Below, piece after piece: positions 25,636 through 33,448 of a stretch of 43,756 bases of DNA. Source of the stretch: an uncultured Opitutia bacterium (lineage in GTDB: Bacteria > Verrucomicrobiota > Verrucomicrobiia > Opitutales > Opitutaceae). Every line of letters starts with the position of its first letter. Within the stretch, counting starts at the first letter, position 1. The stretch spans positions 1-43,756 of the forward strand of contig CAIQQB010000155.1 of NCBI GenBank assembly GCA_903873805.1, read 5' to 3'. Both the position numbers and the translations under genes were made by a program. Below the pieces are notes generated by a model that worked only from the letters and a program-made list of their open reading frames with translations, did no database searches and was not told the origin of the DNA.

Positions 25636-26237
25636 ATGCGCGCCGTCCTGCAACGCGTCCGCCACGCCCGGGTCACCGTCGCGGGCCGGGTCACCGGTGA
25701 GATCGGTCCGGGCTTGCTCATCTTCCTTGGTGTGCACCACGCCGATACGCCGGTGGACGCGGCCTGGCTCGCCGCCAAGACCGCCGCCCTTCGCATCTTC
25801 GAGGATGACTCCGGCAAGATGAACCGCTCGCTCCTCGACTTGGTTGGCGTGTCCGCCGGGCCGGTTCGCCCGCTTCCACGCCGCCGGTTCCCCGCTCGTA
25901 TTCGCCGAAACGGATCGCCGACCTTAGCTCCCTCCTCGCGACCACCAGCCCCAAACCCCAATCTCAAAACCCAAAACCTCCGCCGGGCCGGCCGGCGGTC
26001 GCACTCGTTGTCAGCCAGTTCACCCTCTATGCCAGCACGCGCAAGGGCAGCCGCCCTTCGTTCCATGAGGCCGCGCGCCCGGAGCTCGCCCGGCCGCTCT
26101 ATGACACCTTCCGGCGGGAACTCGCCGTCGCCCTCGGCCACCCGGTGGCCGCCGGCGAATTCGGCGCCATGATGGACGTCGAACTGCTGAACGACGGCCC
26201 CGTCACGGTCATCCTCGATTCCCAGGCGCGCGACTGA
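25636..26237 (+). pseudogene. dtd: D-aminoacyl-tRNA deacylase, split by an insertion and frameshift
   Basis: The first 68 codons encode a normal Dtd N-terminus ([48 protein letters not shown]). Homology then stops. It resumes near 25998 in a different frame with [24 protein letters not shown] and [18 protein letters not shown], ending at the TGA at 26235. About 155 bp of unrelated sequence, including a Pro/Lys/Asn/Gln-coding low-complexity stretch, separate the two and shift the frame. Dtd removes D-amino acids from tRNA, and its catalytic motifs SQFTL and NDGPVT both lie in the second part. An untouched reading frame would run on to 26172 without them. It is probably inactive unless a frameshift or error explains the break. 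Confidence 0.75.
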
Positions 26238-26285
26238 GCGGATCACATCCGCCCCGCAGTCCCGCGACCGCCCCAGGAAAGATAG

Positions 26286-26318
26286 TGCATATTTTGTCTT
26301 TAATTCTGCATATTTTGT
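26286..26318 (+). promoter_or_regulatory. Tandem TGCATATTTTGT motif upstream of the autotransporter
   Basis: Two identical 12-mers, TGCATATTTTGT, lie at 26286-26297 and 26307-26318. Their starts are 21 bp apart, about two helical turns, so both would face the same side of the DNA. The second ends 19 bp before the autotransporter ATG. The same 12-mer occurs once upstream of korA. They are AT-rich in a GC-rich sequence and probably bind a regulator or form part of a promoter. The identity of the binding factor is not known. Confidence 0.55.
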
Positions 26319-26319
26319 C

Positions 26320-26334
26320 GGCAACAATTTTGCC
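26320..26334 (+). promoter_or_regulatory. Perfect small hairpin directly before the autotransporter start
   Basis: GGCAA-CAATT-TTGCC forms a perfect 5-bp stem with a 5-nt loop and ends 3 nt before the ATG at 26338. There is no Shine-Dalgarno in the region. In an mRNA the hairpin would occupy the place where the ribosome lands, so it could modulate translation. This is an inference from position and pairing only. Confidence 0.4.
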
Positions 26335-26337
26335 AAC

Positions 26338-29277
26338 ATGCAGAAACTCCTCCGCTCCCTCGTCTTGGTTTGCGTTCTCCCGGTTGCTTTTGCGACCGCC
26401 CTCCGCGCCGCCCCCGTCTCCGGTTCGGTCATCCTCAGTGCCACCGGCACCTATTCGCCGGGGGTCATCACCGCCAATCTGACCCCGGGCAGCGGCACCA
26501 GCACCACTTCCCTCACGATTGACGGCGCCATCCGCGACGGGGCCAGCTCCGCCTCCCTGACCATCACGAATTCCGCCGTGATCCTCACGGGCAACAACAC
26601 CTATTCCGGCGGCACGAATGTGAGCGGAGGCACGCTCACCGCCAGTTCCATCAGCTTGCCCGGCAACGGCACCGTCACCCTGACCAACAGCTCCTCCCTG
26701 ATCTTCAATCAGACAGTCTCGGGCACCGTTCCAGCCATTATCACCGGCAACGGCACCCTCACCAAGCAGGGCGCCGGCACCCTCACCCTCAGCGGGGTCA
26801 ACAGCTACAACGGCCTGACCACGGTCAGCGGCGGCACGCTCGTCATCGGCAGTCTGAACCTGCCCGGCAACCTTGCCCTGGCGGGGAACACCACCTCGGT
26901 CGTATTTAATCAGACCGTCACCGGCACATATACCTCCCAGATCACCGGCACCGGAGCCGTTGTGAAGCAGGGCGCGGGCGAGCTCACCGTCAACAACTCC
27001 AATCCTTACACCGGTGGCACCACCATCAGCGCCGGTACTCTCACGATCAACAATATCGCCAATATCGGCGGCAACTCCAACCCGCTCGTGCTCGATGGCG
27101 GCACCCTGAAGACTGCGTGGGTGGGTTCACCCTTTGTCTTCATCTCCAGCCCCATCACCGTCACCACCAACAATGGCGCGGTGAACACCGTCGGCGGCTT
27201 CCTCGATCTGTCGGGCAGCACCATCACCGGCCCCCGCAGCGTTCTCACCGTCACCGGCGGAGGCACCACCACCGTCAGCTCCGCCCTCGTCACGGGCCTC
27301 GGCGGCTTCGTGATCAATTCCGGCACCTTGGCCGTCAACACCAACCTCGCGAGCACGCTCGTCGCCAATAATTTCACCATCAACGCCGGCGCCCTGCTGC
27401 AAATCAACGCCGTCACCGCCACCATCTCGGCCATCCCCGCCGGCCTGGTCTTCGGCGGCGCCAACCCCAGTACGGTCTCCCCGTCCAACCTCAGCGCCAC
27501 CCTCTCCGGCCTCATCACGGGCAACGGCACCATCAGCTTCAACGGCGCCGGCACCCTCACCCTGTCCAACGCCCTCAACACCTTCACCGGCACGTTCTCC
27601 GCCGGCGCCGGTTCCACCATCCTCGGTGACAGCAGCACCATCCACGGCAACGTCAACAGCTCCGGCAACATCACGTTCAACCAGACGACGGACGGCACCT
27701 TCGGCGGCAACATCACCGGCGGTGGCGCCATCTTCAAGCAGGGCTCCGCCAACCTCACCGTCACCAGCTCGACGTCCTCGGCCTTTAACCTCCAGGCCGG
27801 TTCCCTCTTTCTTGGCAACGGCACTGTCGGCACCACCACCGTCTCGGCCGGCTCCCTCCTCGGCGGCAATGGCAACGTCGGTGGCAACCTCTTCAACAGC
27901 GGCACCCTCAGCCCCGGCTTCTCCCCCGGCACCATCAACGTCACCGGCAGCTACACCCAGGCCCCGGGCAGCATCCTCGTCATCCAGCTCGCCTCGCCGG
28001 TGTCATTTGACAAGTTGATCATTACCGGCGCCGCCACGCTCGGCGGCACCCTCCAGGTCGACACCCTTGGCGGCTACGTCCCGGCCACCGGCCAGACGTT
28101 CGTCTTCCTCACCGCCGCCAGCGTGACCGGCACCTTCAATGCCGTCACCGGCTCGGCCGCCCTGCTGGCCACTGTGCTCTATCACCCCGCCGACGTCACC
28201 CTCGCCTTCACCCAGGTGCCGTTCGCCAGCTTCGCGCTCACCCCGAACCAGTTCGCGGTCGCCACCGCCGCCCAGGCCAGCCCCGCGCTGACCACCGCAT
28301 TGAACGCCGTGCCCCTGACCAGCCAGATCCCCGCCGCCCTCGACGCCCTTTCGCCGCAGGGCTACGAGGTCTGGTCCGACATCGCCTTCACGCACGCCAC
28401 CTTCCTCGCCGACTCCCTCGCGCGCGAGGCCGGTCCCTCGGCGACCGACGGCCGCAACCATTTCTACGCCGACGGCGGCCAGCTCCGTGCCACCACCCGC
28501 GGCGACCTCGATGTCACCGGCACCACTTTCACCAGCAGCGAGGGCCTGGTCGGCGGCGACCGCCTGATCAACCCGGGCTTGTCCCTCGGCGGCTTCTTCG
28601 CCTACGGCGAGACCACCGCCGGCCTCGGCCAGCCCGGCGGCAGCACCAAGGTCGAGGATTATACCCTCGGCGCCCGCGCTGTCTGGATCCGGGGCCCCTG
28701 GTTCGCCCACGCCGTCCTGGCGTATGATTTCGACCACTACAGCTCGACCCGCGCCATCGCCTTCCCCGGCACCGCCGCCGCCGCCACGTCCTCCACCTCC
28801 GGCTCCCAGTGGACCGCCGGCCTCTCCGGCGGCCGCGCCTACGAGTTCGGCCGGCACACCCTCTCGCCCTTCGCCAGCCTGCTGGCGACCGGCTGGCAGG
28901 CCGACCATTTCGCCGAGTCCGGCGCGGGCAGCCTCGACGCCACCGTCGCCGGCCGCTCCGCCGTCTCCATGCGCAGCCAGCTCGGACTCGCCAGCGAATG
29001 CAATCTGTCGCTGGGCTCCCTGGCGCTGCAGCCGCATCTGCGCGCCGCCTGGCAGCACGAATTCGCGGATGACGCCCGCACGATCAACGCGGCCTTCGGC
29101 GCCGTCAGCTACGCCGTCCAGACCCGCGCGCCCCAGCGCGACAGCGCCCTCGTCGGCGCCGGTCTCGACCTGGTGCTCAATCCGCGCACGACCCTGTACA
29201 GCAACTTCTCGCTCCAGGCCGGCGGCTCCACCCGCGTCCTCGGCGAATTCCGCGCCGGCGTGTCAGTCAACTTCTGA
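26338..29277 (+). CDS. Autotransporter with PATR-type beta-strand repeats
   Basis: A 979-residue type V secreted protein. A signal peptide (LVLVCVLPVAFATALRAAP) is followed by a Gly/Thr/Ser/Asn-rich passenger (about 25-690). Several autotransporter-associated repeats start near residues 78, 134, 203, 394 and 460, for example GNGTLTKQGAGTLTLSG followed by GGTL. These predict a right-handed beta-helix. PAALDALSPQGYEVWSDIAF begins the linker to the C-terminal beta-barrel (about 700-979), which ends in an aromatic residue (GVSVNF) as the BAM signal requires. The barrel inserts in the outer membrane and the passenger is displayed or released. The passenger has no visible protease or lipase motif, so a surface adhesion role is an inference. 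It is preceded by tandem AT-rich motifs and a start-site hairpin. Confidence 0.92.
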   Translation: MQKLLRSLVLVCVLPVAFATALRAAPVSGSVILSATGTYSPGVITANLTPGSGTSTTSLTIDGAIRDGASSASLTITNSAVILTGNNTYSGGTNVSGGTLTASSISLPGNGTVTLTNSSSLIFNQTVSGTVPAIITGNGTLTKQGAGTLTLSGVNSYNGLTTVSGGTLVIGSLNLPGNLALAGNTTSVVFNQTVTGTYTSQITGTGAVVKQGAGELTVNNSNPYTGGTTISAGTLTINNIANIGGNSNPLVLDGGTLKTAWVGSPFVFISSPITVTTNNGAVNTVGGFLDLSGSTITGPRSVLTVTGGGTTTVSSALVTGLGGFVINSGTLAVNTNLASTLVANNFTINAGALLQINAVTATISAIPAGLVFGGANPSTVSPSNLSATLSGLITGNGTISFNGAGTLTLSNALNTFTGTFSAGAGSTILGDSSTIHGNVNSSGNITFNQTTDGTFGGNITGGGAIFKQGSANLTVTSSTSSAFNLQAGSLFLGNGTVGTTTVSAGSLLGGNGNVGGNLFNSGTLSPGFSPGTINVTGSYTQAPGSILVIQLASPVSFDKLIITGAATLGGTLQVDTLGGYVPATGQTFVFLTAASVTGTFNAVTGSAALLATVLYHPADVTLAFTQVPFASFALTPNQFAVATAAQASPALTTALNAVPLTSQIPAALDALSPQGYEVWSDIAFTHATFLADSLAREAGPSATDGRNHFYADGGQLRATTRGDLDVTGTTFTSSEGLVGGDRLINPGLSLGGFFAYGETTAGLGQPGGSTKVEDYTLGARAVWIRGPWFAHAVLAYDFDHYSSTRAIAFPGTAAAATSSTSGSQWTAGLSGGRAYEFGRHTLSPFASLLATGWQADHFAESGAGSLDATVAGRSAVSMRSQLGLASECNLSLGSLALQPHLRAAWQHEFADDARTINAAFGAVSYAVQTRAPQRDSALVGAGLDLVLNPRTTLYSNFSLQAGGSTRVLGEFRAGVSVNF

Positions 29278-29310
29278 CCGCCGCCCCGGCGGGGCGCCGG
29301 CCGCGGCGCG

Positions 29311-29985
29311 TCAGCCCACCGTCAGCGACTGGCCGTTGTCCTTCGCCCCGAGCTGCAGGATGAACGGCGCCGCCATCTTCGCCCAGGCCTCGGCCTTGGG
29401 ATAGCCCTCGGCCCCTTCCGCCCAGGCCAGCCGCAGCATGTCCGTGTCGATGATGCCGGGATTCAGCGGCACCGCCGCCATGCCCGCCGGGAGTTCCTCC
29501 GCCAGCGCCTTTGTCAGCCCCTCGATCGCCCATTTGCTCGCGCAGTAGGGCGCAACCTCGGCGGACACGCTGCGGCCCCAGCCGGACGAGAGGTTCACAA
29601 TCACCCCTTTTTTCGCTGCGACCATCGCGGGGACAAACTCGTGGATCACATTCACCACGCCGGTGACATTCACGTTCATCAGCTTCGCCATCTCCTCCAC
29701 CGGCACCTCCCAGAGCGGCGCGGGCGCGTTCATCAACGCGGCGTTGTTGATCAGCAGGTCGGGCGCCTCGCCGAAACCAAGGACCTTCGCGGCCCAGATA
29801 CCCACCTTGATGGGATTGGACACGTCCACCACCTCGAAGCTGTGCGGCGCGGCATGGGCCATCCGCAGATCCAGAATCCCCTCCGATCCGCGGCCGCAGC
29901 CCGCCACCGTGTGCCCCCGCCGGATAAACTCCTCCGCCAGCGACCGCCCGAGCCCCCGCGTGACTCCGGTGATGATGATCTTCAT
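29311..29985 (-). CDS. Short-chain dehydrogenase/reductase
   Basis: A 224-residue Rossmann enzyme of the SDR family. The cofactor loop is TGVTRGLGRS near the N-terminus, NNAA (in LLINNAALMN) stabilises the fold, and the catalytic set is Ser in VNLSSGWGRS and Tyr/Lys in YCASKWA. NPGIIDTDM follows. The ATG at 29985 is preferred over a TTG three codons upstream because GGAGG lies 10 nt before it. The substrate is unknown. It converges on the autotransporter (33 bp apart) and is divergent from korA; the shared 182-bp region holds a TGCATATTTTGT motif. Confidence 0.9.
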   Translation of the reverse strand: MKIIITGVTRGLGRSLAEEFIRRGHTVAGCGRGSEGILDLRMAHAAPHSFEVVDVSNPIKVGIWAAKVLGFGEAPDLLINNAALMNAPAPLWEVPVEEMAKLMNVNVTGVVNVIHEFVPAMVAAKKGVIVNLSSGWGRSVSAEVAPYCASKWAIEGLTKALAEELPAGMAAVPLNPGIIDTDMLRLAWAEGAEGYPKAEAWAKMAAPFILQLGAKDNGQSLTVG

Positions 29986-30072
29986 GCGTCGCAATCCTCC
30001 GTGCTTCCTGCGGTTAGCACAATCCTAATGAATCGGACCCCGCCAATCAGCTCCGGCCCTTGCCAGCGGTTG

Positions 30073-30084
30073 TGCATATTTTGT
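30073..30084 (+). promoter_or_regulatory. Third copy of TGCATATTTTGT, between SDR gene and korA
   Basis: The exact 12-mer seen twice before the autotransporter occurs here once, 83 bp before the korA start and 87 bp before the start of the divergent dehydrogenase. The preceding base also matches the first upstream copy (GTGCATATTTTGT). Downstream lie TTGACA at 30131 and a CCGG-TAAA-CCGG palindrome at 30119-30130, but no good -10 element was found. Confidence 0.5.
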
Positions 30085-30167
30085 GATTGTTTCACCACGC
30101 ATTGATTGACTTTTTTGGCCGGTAAACCGGTTGACACTACGACCTTGGATTGGTTGTCTGCTTGTTT

Positions 30168-32057
30168 ATGGTCGGACCCAATTACCCACAGCCTGGTGCC
30201 GCCGCGGATGCTTCCGCCGGCGCCGCCCAGCCCCACTCCATCCTCGATGCGGTCATCCGTCTCGCGGGCAACTCGCAGGATGGCATCCAGACCATCGGCG
30301 GCTTTCTCGCCCGGCTCGCCGGGCGCAGCGACCAGGACGTCATGACCTACATGACGATCCCGTCCACCATCTCCGGCGGACCGTCCATCTTCCAGGTGCG
30401 CATGGGCACCGGCGACATCCTCTCCTCCGGCGACCGCGCCGACATGCTGGTCGCCTTCTACCAGCACAGCTACGAGGCCCACATCGGCTCCCTCCGCCCC
30501 GGCGGCGTGCTCCTCTACGACGCGGACCACGTCAAGCCGAACCCCGAGGACAACCGCTTCACCACCATCGCCGTGCCGATCACCTCCGGCACCGTTGAGT
30601 CCGTCGGCGGCTCCGGCAAGGACAAGGGCAAGAATCTCTACGTCCTCGGCCTGCTCGCCCGCATCTTCGACCTCGACGTCGCCAAGCTCACCGCCCTCGT
30701 CAAGGAACGCTTCGGCGGCAAGAGTGAGGACATCGTCCGCAACGCCATGCTCGCGTTCGACGCCGGCTTTGCGTGGCCCCACAACAACATCCACGATCTG
30801 TTCTTCCGCTTTGAGGCCGCCGAACATACCGCCCTCTCCGGCAAGCCGCAGGTCACGATGGACGGCAACATGGCCCTGACCTACGGCCTGCTGGCCGGTG
30901 GCGTCCGGCACGGCGCCGGTTATCCGATCACCCCGTGGTCCTCGATCATGGAAATCCTCCGCTCCGAGCTGCCGAAATACGGCGGCCTCTTCGTGCAGTG
31001 CGAGGATGAGATCGCCTCCATTTCCACCGCCCTCGGCTTCTCCTACACCGGCCATCTCGCCGTCACCGGCAGTTCCGGCCCCGGCCTCTCCCTCAAAATG
31101 GAGGCCCTCGGCTGGGCCACCATGGCCGAGATCCCGCTCATCGTCATCAACGTCCAGCGCGGCGGCCCCTCCACCGGCATGCCAACCAACGTCGAGCAGA
31201 GCGACCTCCTCCAGGCCATCTACGGCAGCCACGGCGACTGCCCGCGCGTCGTGCTCGCGCCGAAAAACGTCGAGGACTGCTTCTACACCGGCATCGAGGC
31301 CGCCCGCATCGCCCGCACCTACAGCACCCCCGTCATCATCCTCAGCGACCAGGGGCTCTCCTCCCGCATCGAGGCGTTTGACGAGCCCGATCTCGCCAAA
31401 CTGATGGTCGACCCCAAGCCCGACCTCTCGCCCCGCGGCGCCGACTACAAGCCCTACCCGCTCGACCGTCTCACCCAGCACGCCCCCGCGGGCGCGCGCA
31501 TCGACTCTGGCAAGTACCCCACCGTCACCGGCCTCGAGCATGACGAGCTCGGCCACCCGACCGGCAACTCCGCGCTCCATCAGAAAATGACCGTCAAGCG
31601 CCGCGAGAAGCTCAAGACCCTCGCCGCCACCCTCCCCGATCCCGAGTTTCACGGCGACTCCGCCGGTGAAGTGCTCATCGTTTCGTGGGGCTCCACCTGG
31701 GGTCCCGCCCTCGAGGCTCTCGGCCGCATCCGCAAGGCCGGCGTCAAGGGCGCCCACCTCCATCTGCGCCACCTGCACCCGCTCCCGGCCGGCCTTGAGG
31801 TCACCTTCGCCCGCTACCACCGCGTGGTCGTCGTCGAGCTCAATGACGAGGGCCTTTACGGCTACGGCCAGCTCGCCTCCATCCTCCGCGCCCGCTACGC
31901 CAATCCCGCCATCGTCAGCGTCACGAAGACCGACGGCCTCACTTTCAAGGTCCGCGAGATCGTCGCCGGCGTCGCCGAACACCTCGAGAGCCAGGCCCTC
32001 GACGACAGCCTCGGCACCGCCACCAAGAGCGCCCTCGCCGTCAAATCCAAATCGTAA
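30168..32057 (+). CDS. korA: 2-oxoacid:ferredoxin oxidoreductase, fused gamma-alpha subunit
   Basis: A 629-residue subunit. Residues about 25-195 are the gamma (2-oxoacid oxidoreductase) domain, with SQDGIQTIGGFLARLAGRSDQDVMTYMTIP and VRMGTGDILSSGDRADMLVAFYQ. The alpha pyrimidine-binding domain follows, with GNMALTYGLLAGGVRHGAGYPITPWSSIMEIL, QCEDEIASISTALGFSYTG and VNVQRGGPSTGMPT. The C-terminal domain II contains VVVVELNDEGLYGYGQL. With the next gene it forms a two-subunit enzyme that interconverts 2-oxoglutarate (or pyruvate) and its acyl-CoA with reduced ferredoxin, as in KorAB. No separate ferredoxin-like delta subunit is present. ATG 30168 is chosen over an in-frame TTG at 30150; neither has a clear ribosome-binding site. 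Transcribed with korB. Confidence 0.9.
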   Translation: MVGPNYPQPGAAADASAGAAQPHSILDAVIRLAGNSQDGIQTIGGFLARLAGRSDQDVMTYMTIPSTISGGPSIFQVRMGTGDILSSGDRADMLVAFYQHSYEAHIGSLRPGGVLLYDADHVKPNPEDNRFTTIAVPITSGTVESVGGSGKDKGKNLYVLGLLARIFDLDVAKLTALVKERFGGKSEDIVRNAMLAFDAGFAWPHNNIHDLFFRFEAAEHTALSGKPQVTMDGNMALTYGLLAGGVRHGAGYPITPWSSIMEILRSELPKYGGLFVQCEDEIASISTALGFSYTGHLAVTGSSGPGLSLKMEALGWATMAEIPLIVINVQRGGPSTGMPTNVEQSDLLQAIYGSHGDCPRVVLAPKNVEDCFYTGIEAARIARTYSTPVIILSDQGLSSRIEAFDEPDLAKLMVDPKPDLSPRGADYKPYPLDRLTQHAPAGARIDSGKYPTVTGLEHDELGHPTGNSALHQKMTVKRREKLKTLAATLPDPEFHGDSAGEVLIVSWGSTWGPALEALGRIRKAGVKGAHLHLRHLHPLPAGLEVTFARYHRVVVVELNDEGLYGYGQLASILRARYANPAIVSVTKTDGLTFKVREIVAGVAEHLESQALDDSLGTATKSALAVKSKS

Positions 32058-32074
32058 CCCCTCTCCCTTCCGCC

Positions 32075-33034
32075 ATGTCCTCCGCCGCCCCCGCCCTTTC
32101 GCCCACCGCTCCCGCCGCCCCCGCCGCGCCGGGCACCGTCCTCTCCCGCAAGGCCCTCGTCGCCGACCACCCCACGTGGTGCCCCGGCTGCGGCGACTTC
32201 GCCGTGCTCGCGTCGTTCTACCGCGTCCTCGAGAAGCTCAACTACCCGCACGAGAAGATCGTCACCTTCGCCGGCATCGGCTGCTCGTCACGCTTCCCCT
32301 ACTTCGTCAACACCCACGGCGGCCACTTCATCCACGGCCGCGCCCTCCCCTTCGCCGCCGGCATCAGCCTCGGCAATGACGACCTCCATGTCTTCGTTTT
32401 CGGCGGCGACGGCGACGGCTTCTCCATCGGCGGCAACCACCTCGTCCACACCGCCCGCAAGAACGTCAACCTCACCTACGTCATCATGGACAACTCCGTC
32501 TATGGCCTGACGAAGAAGCAGACATCCCCCACTTCTCCCATCGGCTTCAAGTCCAAGACCGACCCGACCGGCGCGATGGACCAGCCGATCAACCCGATGC
32601 GCGCGCTCCTCAACACCGGCGCCACCTTCGTCGCCCGCAGCCACGCCACCCAGGTCAACCACATGACCGAGATGATGCTCCGGGCCGCGAAGCACCCCGG
32701 CTTCTCCGTGGTCGAGATTCTGTCCGAGTGTGTCGAGTTTTACGACGGCGCCTTCGATGCCGCCATCCCGCGCAAGGGCGGCAAGTGGACGCTCATCGAC
32801 GAGAAGAAGCACGACGGCACCCCTGAGGATGCTGCCCGCCACGATCCGTCCGACGAACTCGCCGCGATGAAGCTGGCCCTCCAGGAATGGCCCGGCTCCT
32901 TCGGTGTCTTCTTTGAGAAGGACCGGCCCACCAAGAATCAGCTCGAAGCCGGTCTCATCGCCCGCACCCGCGAGAAAACCAAGGGCGCGTCCGACCTCCA
33001 GCTCCTCCAGTCCACCTTCAGCCGCCTGCGCTGA
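32075..33034 (+). CDS. korB: 2-oxoacid:ferredoxin oxidoreductase, beta subunit (TPP-binding)
   Basis: A 319-residue thiamine-diphosphate-binding subunit. The start Ala/Pro-rich tail leads to HPTWCPGCGDF (Cys36, Cys39), then IGCSSRFPYF, and GGDGDGFSIGGNHLVH, which is the GDG motif for Mg and TPP. LSECVEFYDGAFD carries another cysteine often used in the [4Fe-4S] cluster. GLTKKQTSPTSPIGFKSKTDPTG is typical of 2-oxoglutarate:ferredoxin oxidoreductase beta subunits. It starts 17 bp after korA. A rho-independent terminator follows 33 bp past the stop, so the operon is probably korAB alone. Assignment to 2-oxoglutarate rather than pyruvate is an inference from overall resemblance. Confidence 0.92.
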   Translation: MSSAAPALSPTAPAAPAAPGTVLSRKALVADHPTWCPGCGDFAVLASFYRVLEKLNYPHEKIVTFAGIGCSSRFPYFVNTHGGHFIHGRALPFAAGISLGNDDLHVFVFGGDGDGFSIGGNHLVHTARKNVNLTYVIMDNSVYGLTKKQTSPTSPIGFKSKTDPTGAMDQPINPMRALLNTGATFVARSHATQVNHMTEMMLRAAKHPGFSVVEILSECVEFYDGAFDAAIPRKGGKWTLIDEKKHDGTPEDAARHDPSDELAAMKLALQEWPGSFGVFFEKDRPTKNQLEAGLIARTREKTKGASDLQLLQSTFSRLR

Positions 33035-33067
33035 GGCAGCACGAAACTGGCGAATCGCATTTTCATC

Positions 33068-33102
33068 AGGCCGGGTGCCGTCCCATGGCCCCGGCCTTTT
33101 TT
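33068..33102 (+). terminator. Rho-independent terminator after korAB
   Basis: An 8-bp perfect stem AGGCCGGG/CCCGGCCT (33068-33075 and 33090-33097) encloses a 14-nt loop and runs into six T residues (33097-33102). It lies 33 bp after the korB stop and is the clearest terminator in the window. Confidence 0.88.
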
Positions 33103-33448
33103 GCGCCCGGCGCGGGGCGGGCGATTTCTTCCCCGAAGCTGGCTTTGGCTTGGTTGTAGCCGGGGTCGCCGACCCCGGGGTTTGAAATTGGCGATCTCCG
33201 GCACCGGGGTCAGCGACCCCGGCTACAGTTTTTGAAATGCCCCGGGGCTTGCCCCATGGATGGTTACACCCGGTTTGTCACCCATTGGGTTACTTACTGT
33301 TCGTCCTTTTCCCGGGAATACACTGTCGGGTGACGTCGCCTCCCGGCGCCATCTGGGTACCGGAAGACGTCCGCGCGGACGGAGGATTTCCGGCCGGTGG
33401 TTTAGGATTGAGCGAAACGGGCGCGCGTGTAGCCCTCGCGTCTGCCCC
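33103..33448. other. Non-coding gap with REP pair, korB to MFS gene
   Basis: The 346 bp between the kor terminator and the MFS start have no credible coding frame on either strand. They contain the REP pair at 33155-33227. The final 220 bp show no palindrome of note and no clear promoter hexamers. Confidence 0.6.
33155..33227. repeat. REP-like inverted pair, CCGGGGTC subfamily
   Basis: Two head-to-head copies of a hairpin. Each is TGTAG, an 8-bp stem CCGGGGTC/GACCCCGG, and a 3-nt loop (GCC in the left copy; GCT in the right when read from its own foot). The copies point outward and are separated by 25 bp. The whole is 73 bp, the same length as the pair at 42407-42479, and the spacers share GTTTGA and ATTG. 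A GTAG foot before an imperfect palindrome is characteristic of REP elements recognised by RAYT transposases. Confidence 0.85.

Noticed and set aside
26338-29277. Tandem-repeat DNA or CRISPR-like array inside the autotransporter
   Set aside because: The repeats are degenerate at DNA level and reflect beta-helix protein repeats; spacing is irregular and in frame.
29982-31982. 666-codon minus-strand ORF antisense to korA
   Set aside because: The plus-strand frame carries all motifs of a gamma-alpha oxidoreductase; the antisense frame is low-complexity Gly/Ala/Asp/Val without domains.
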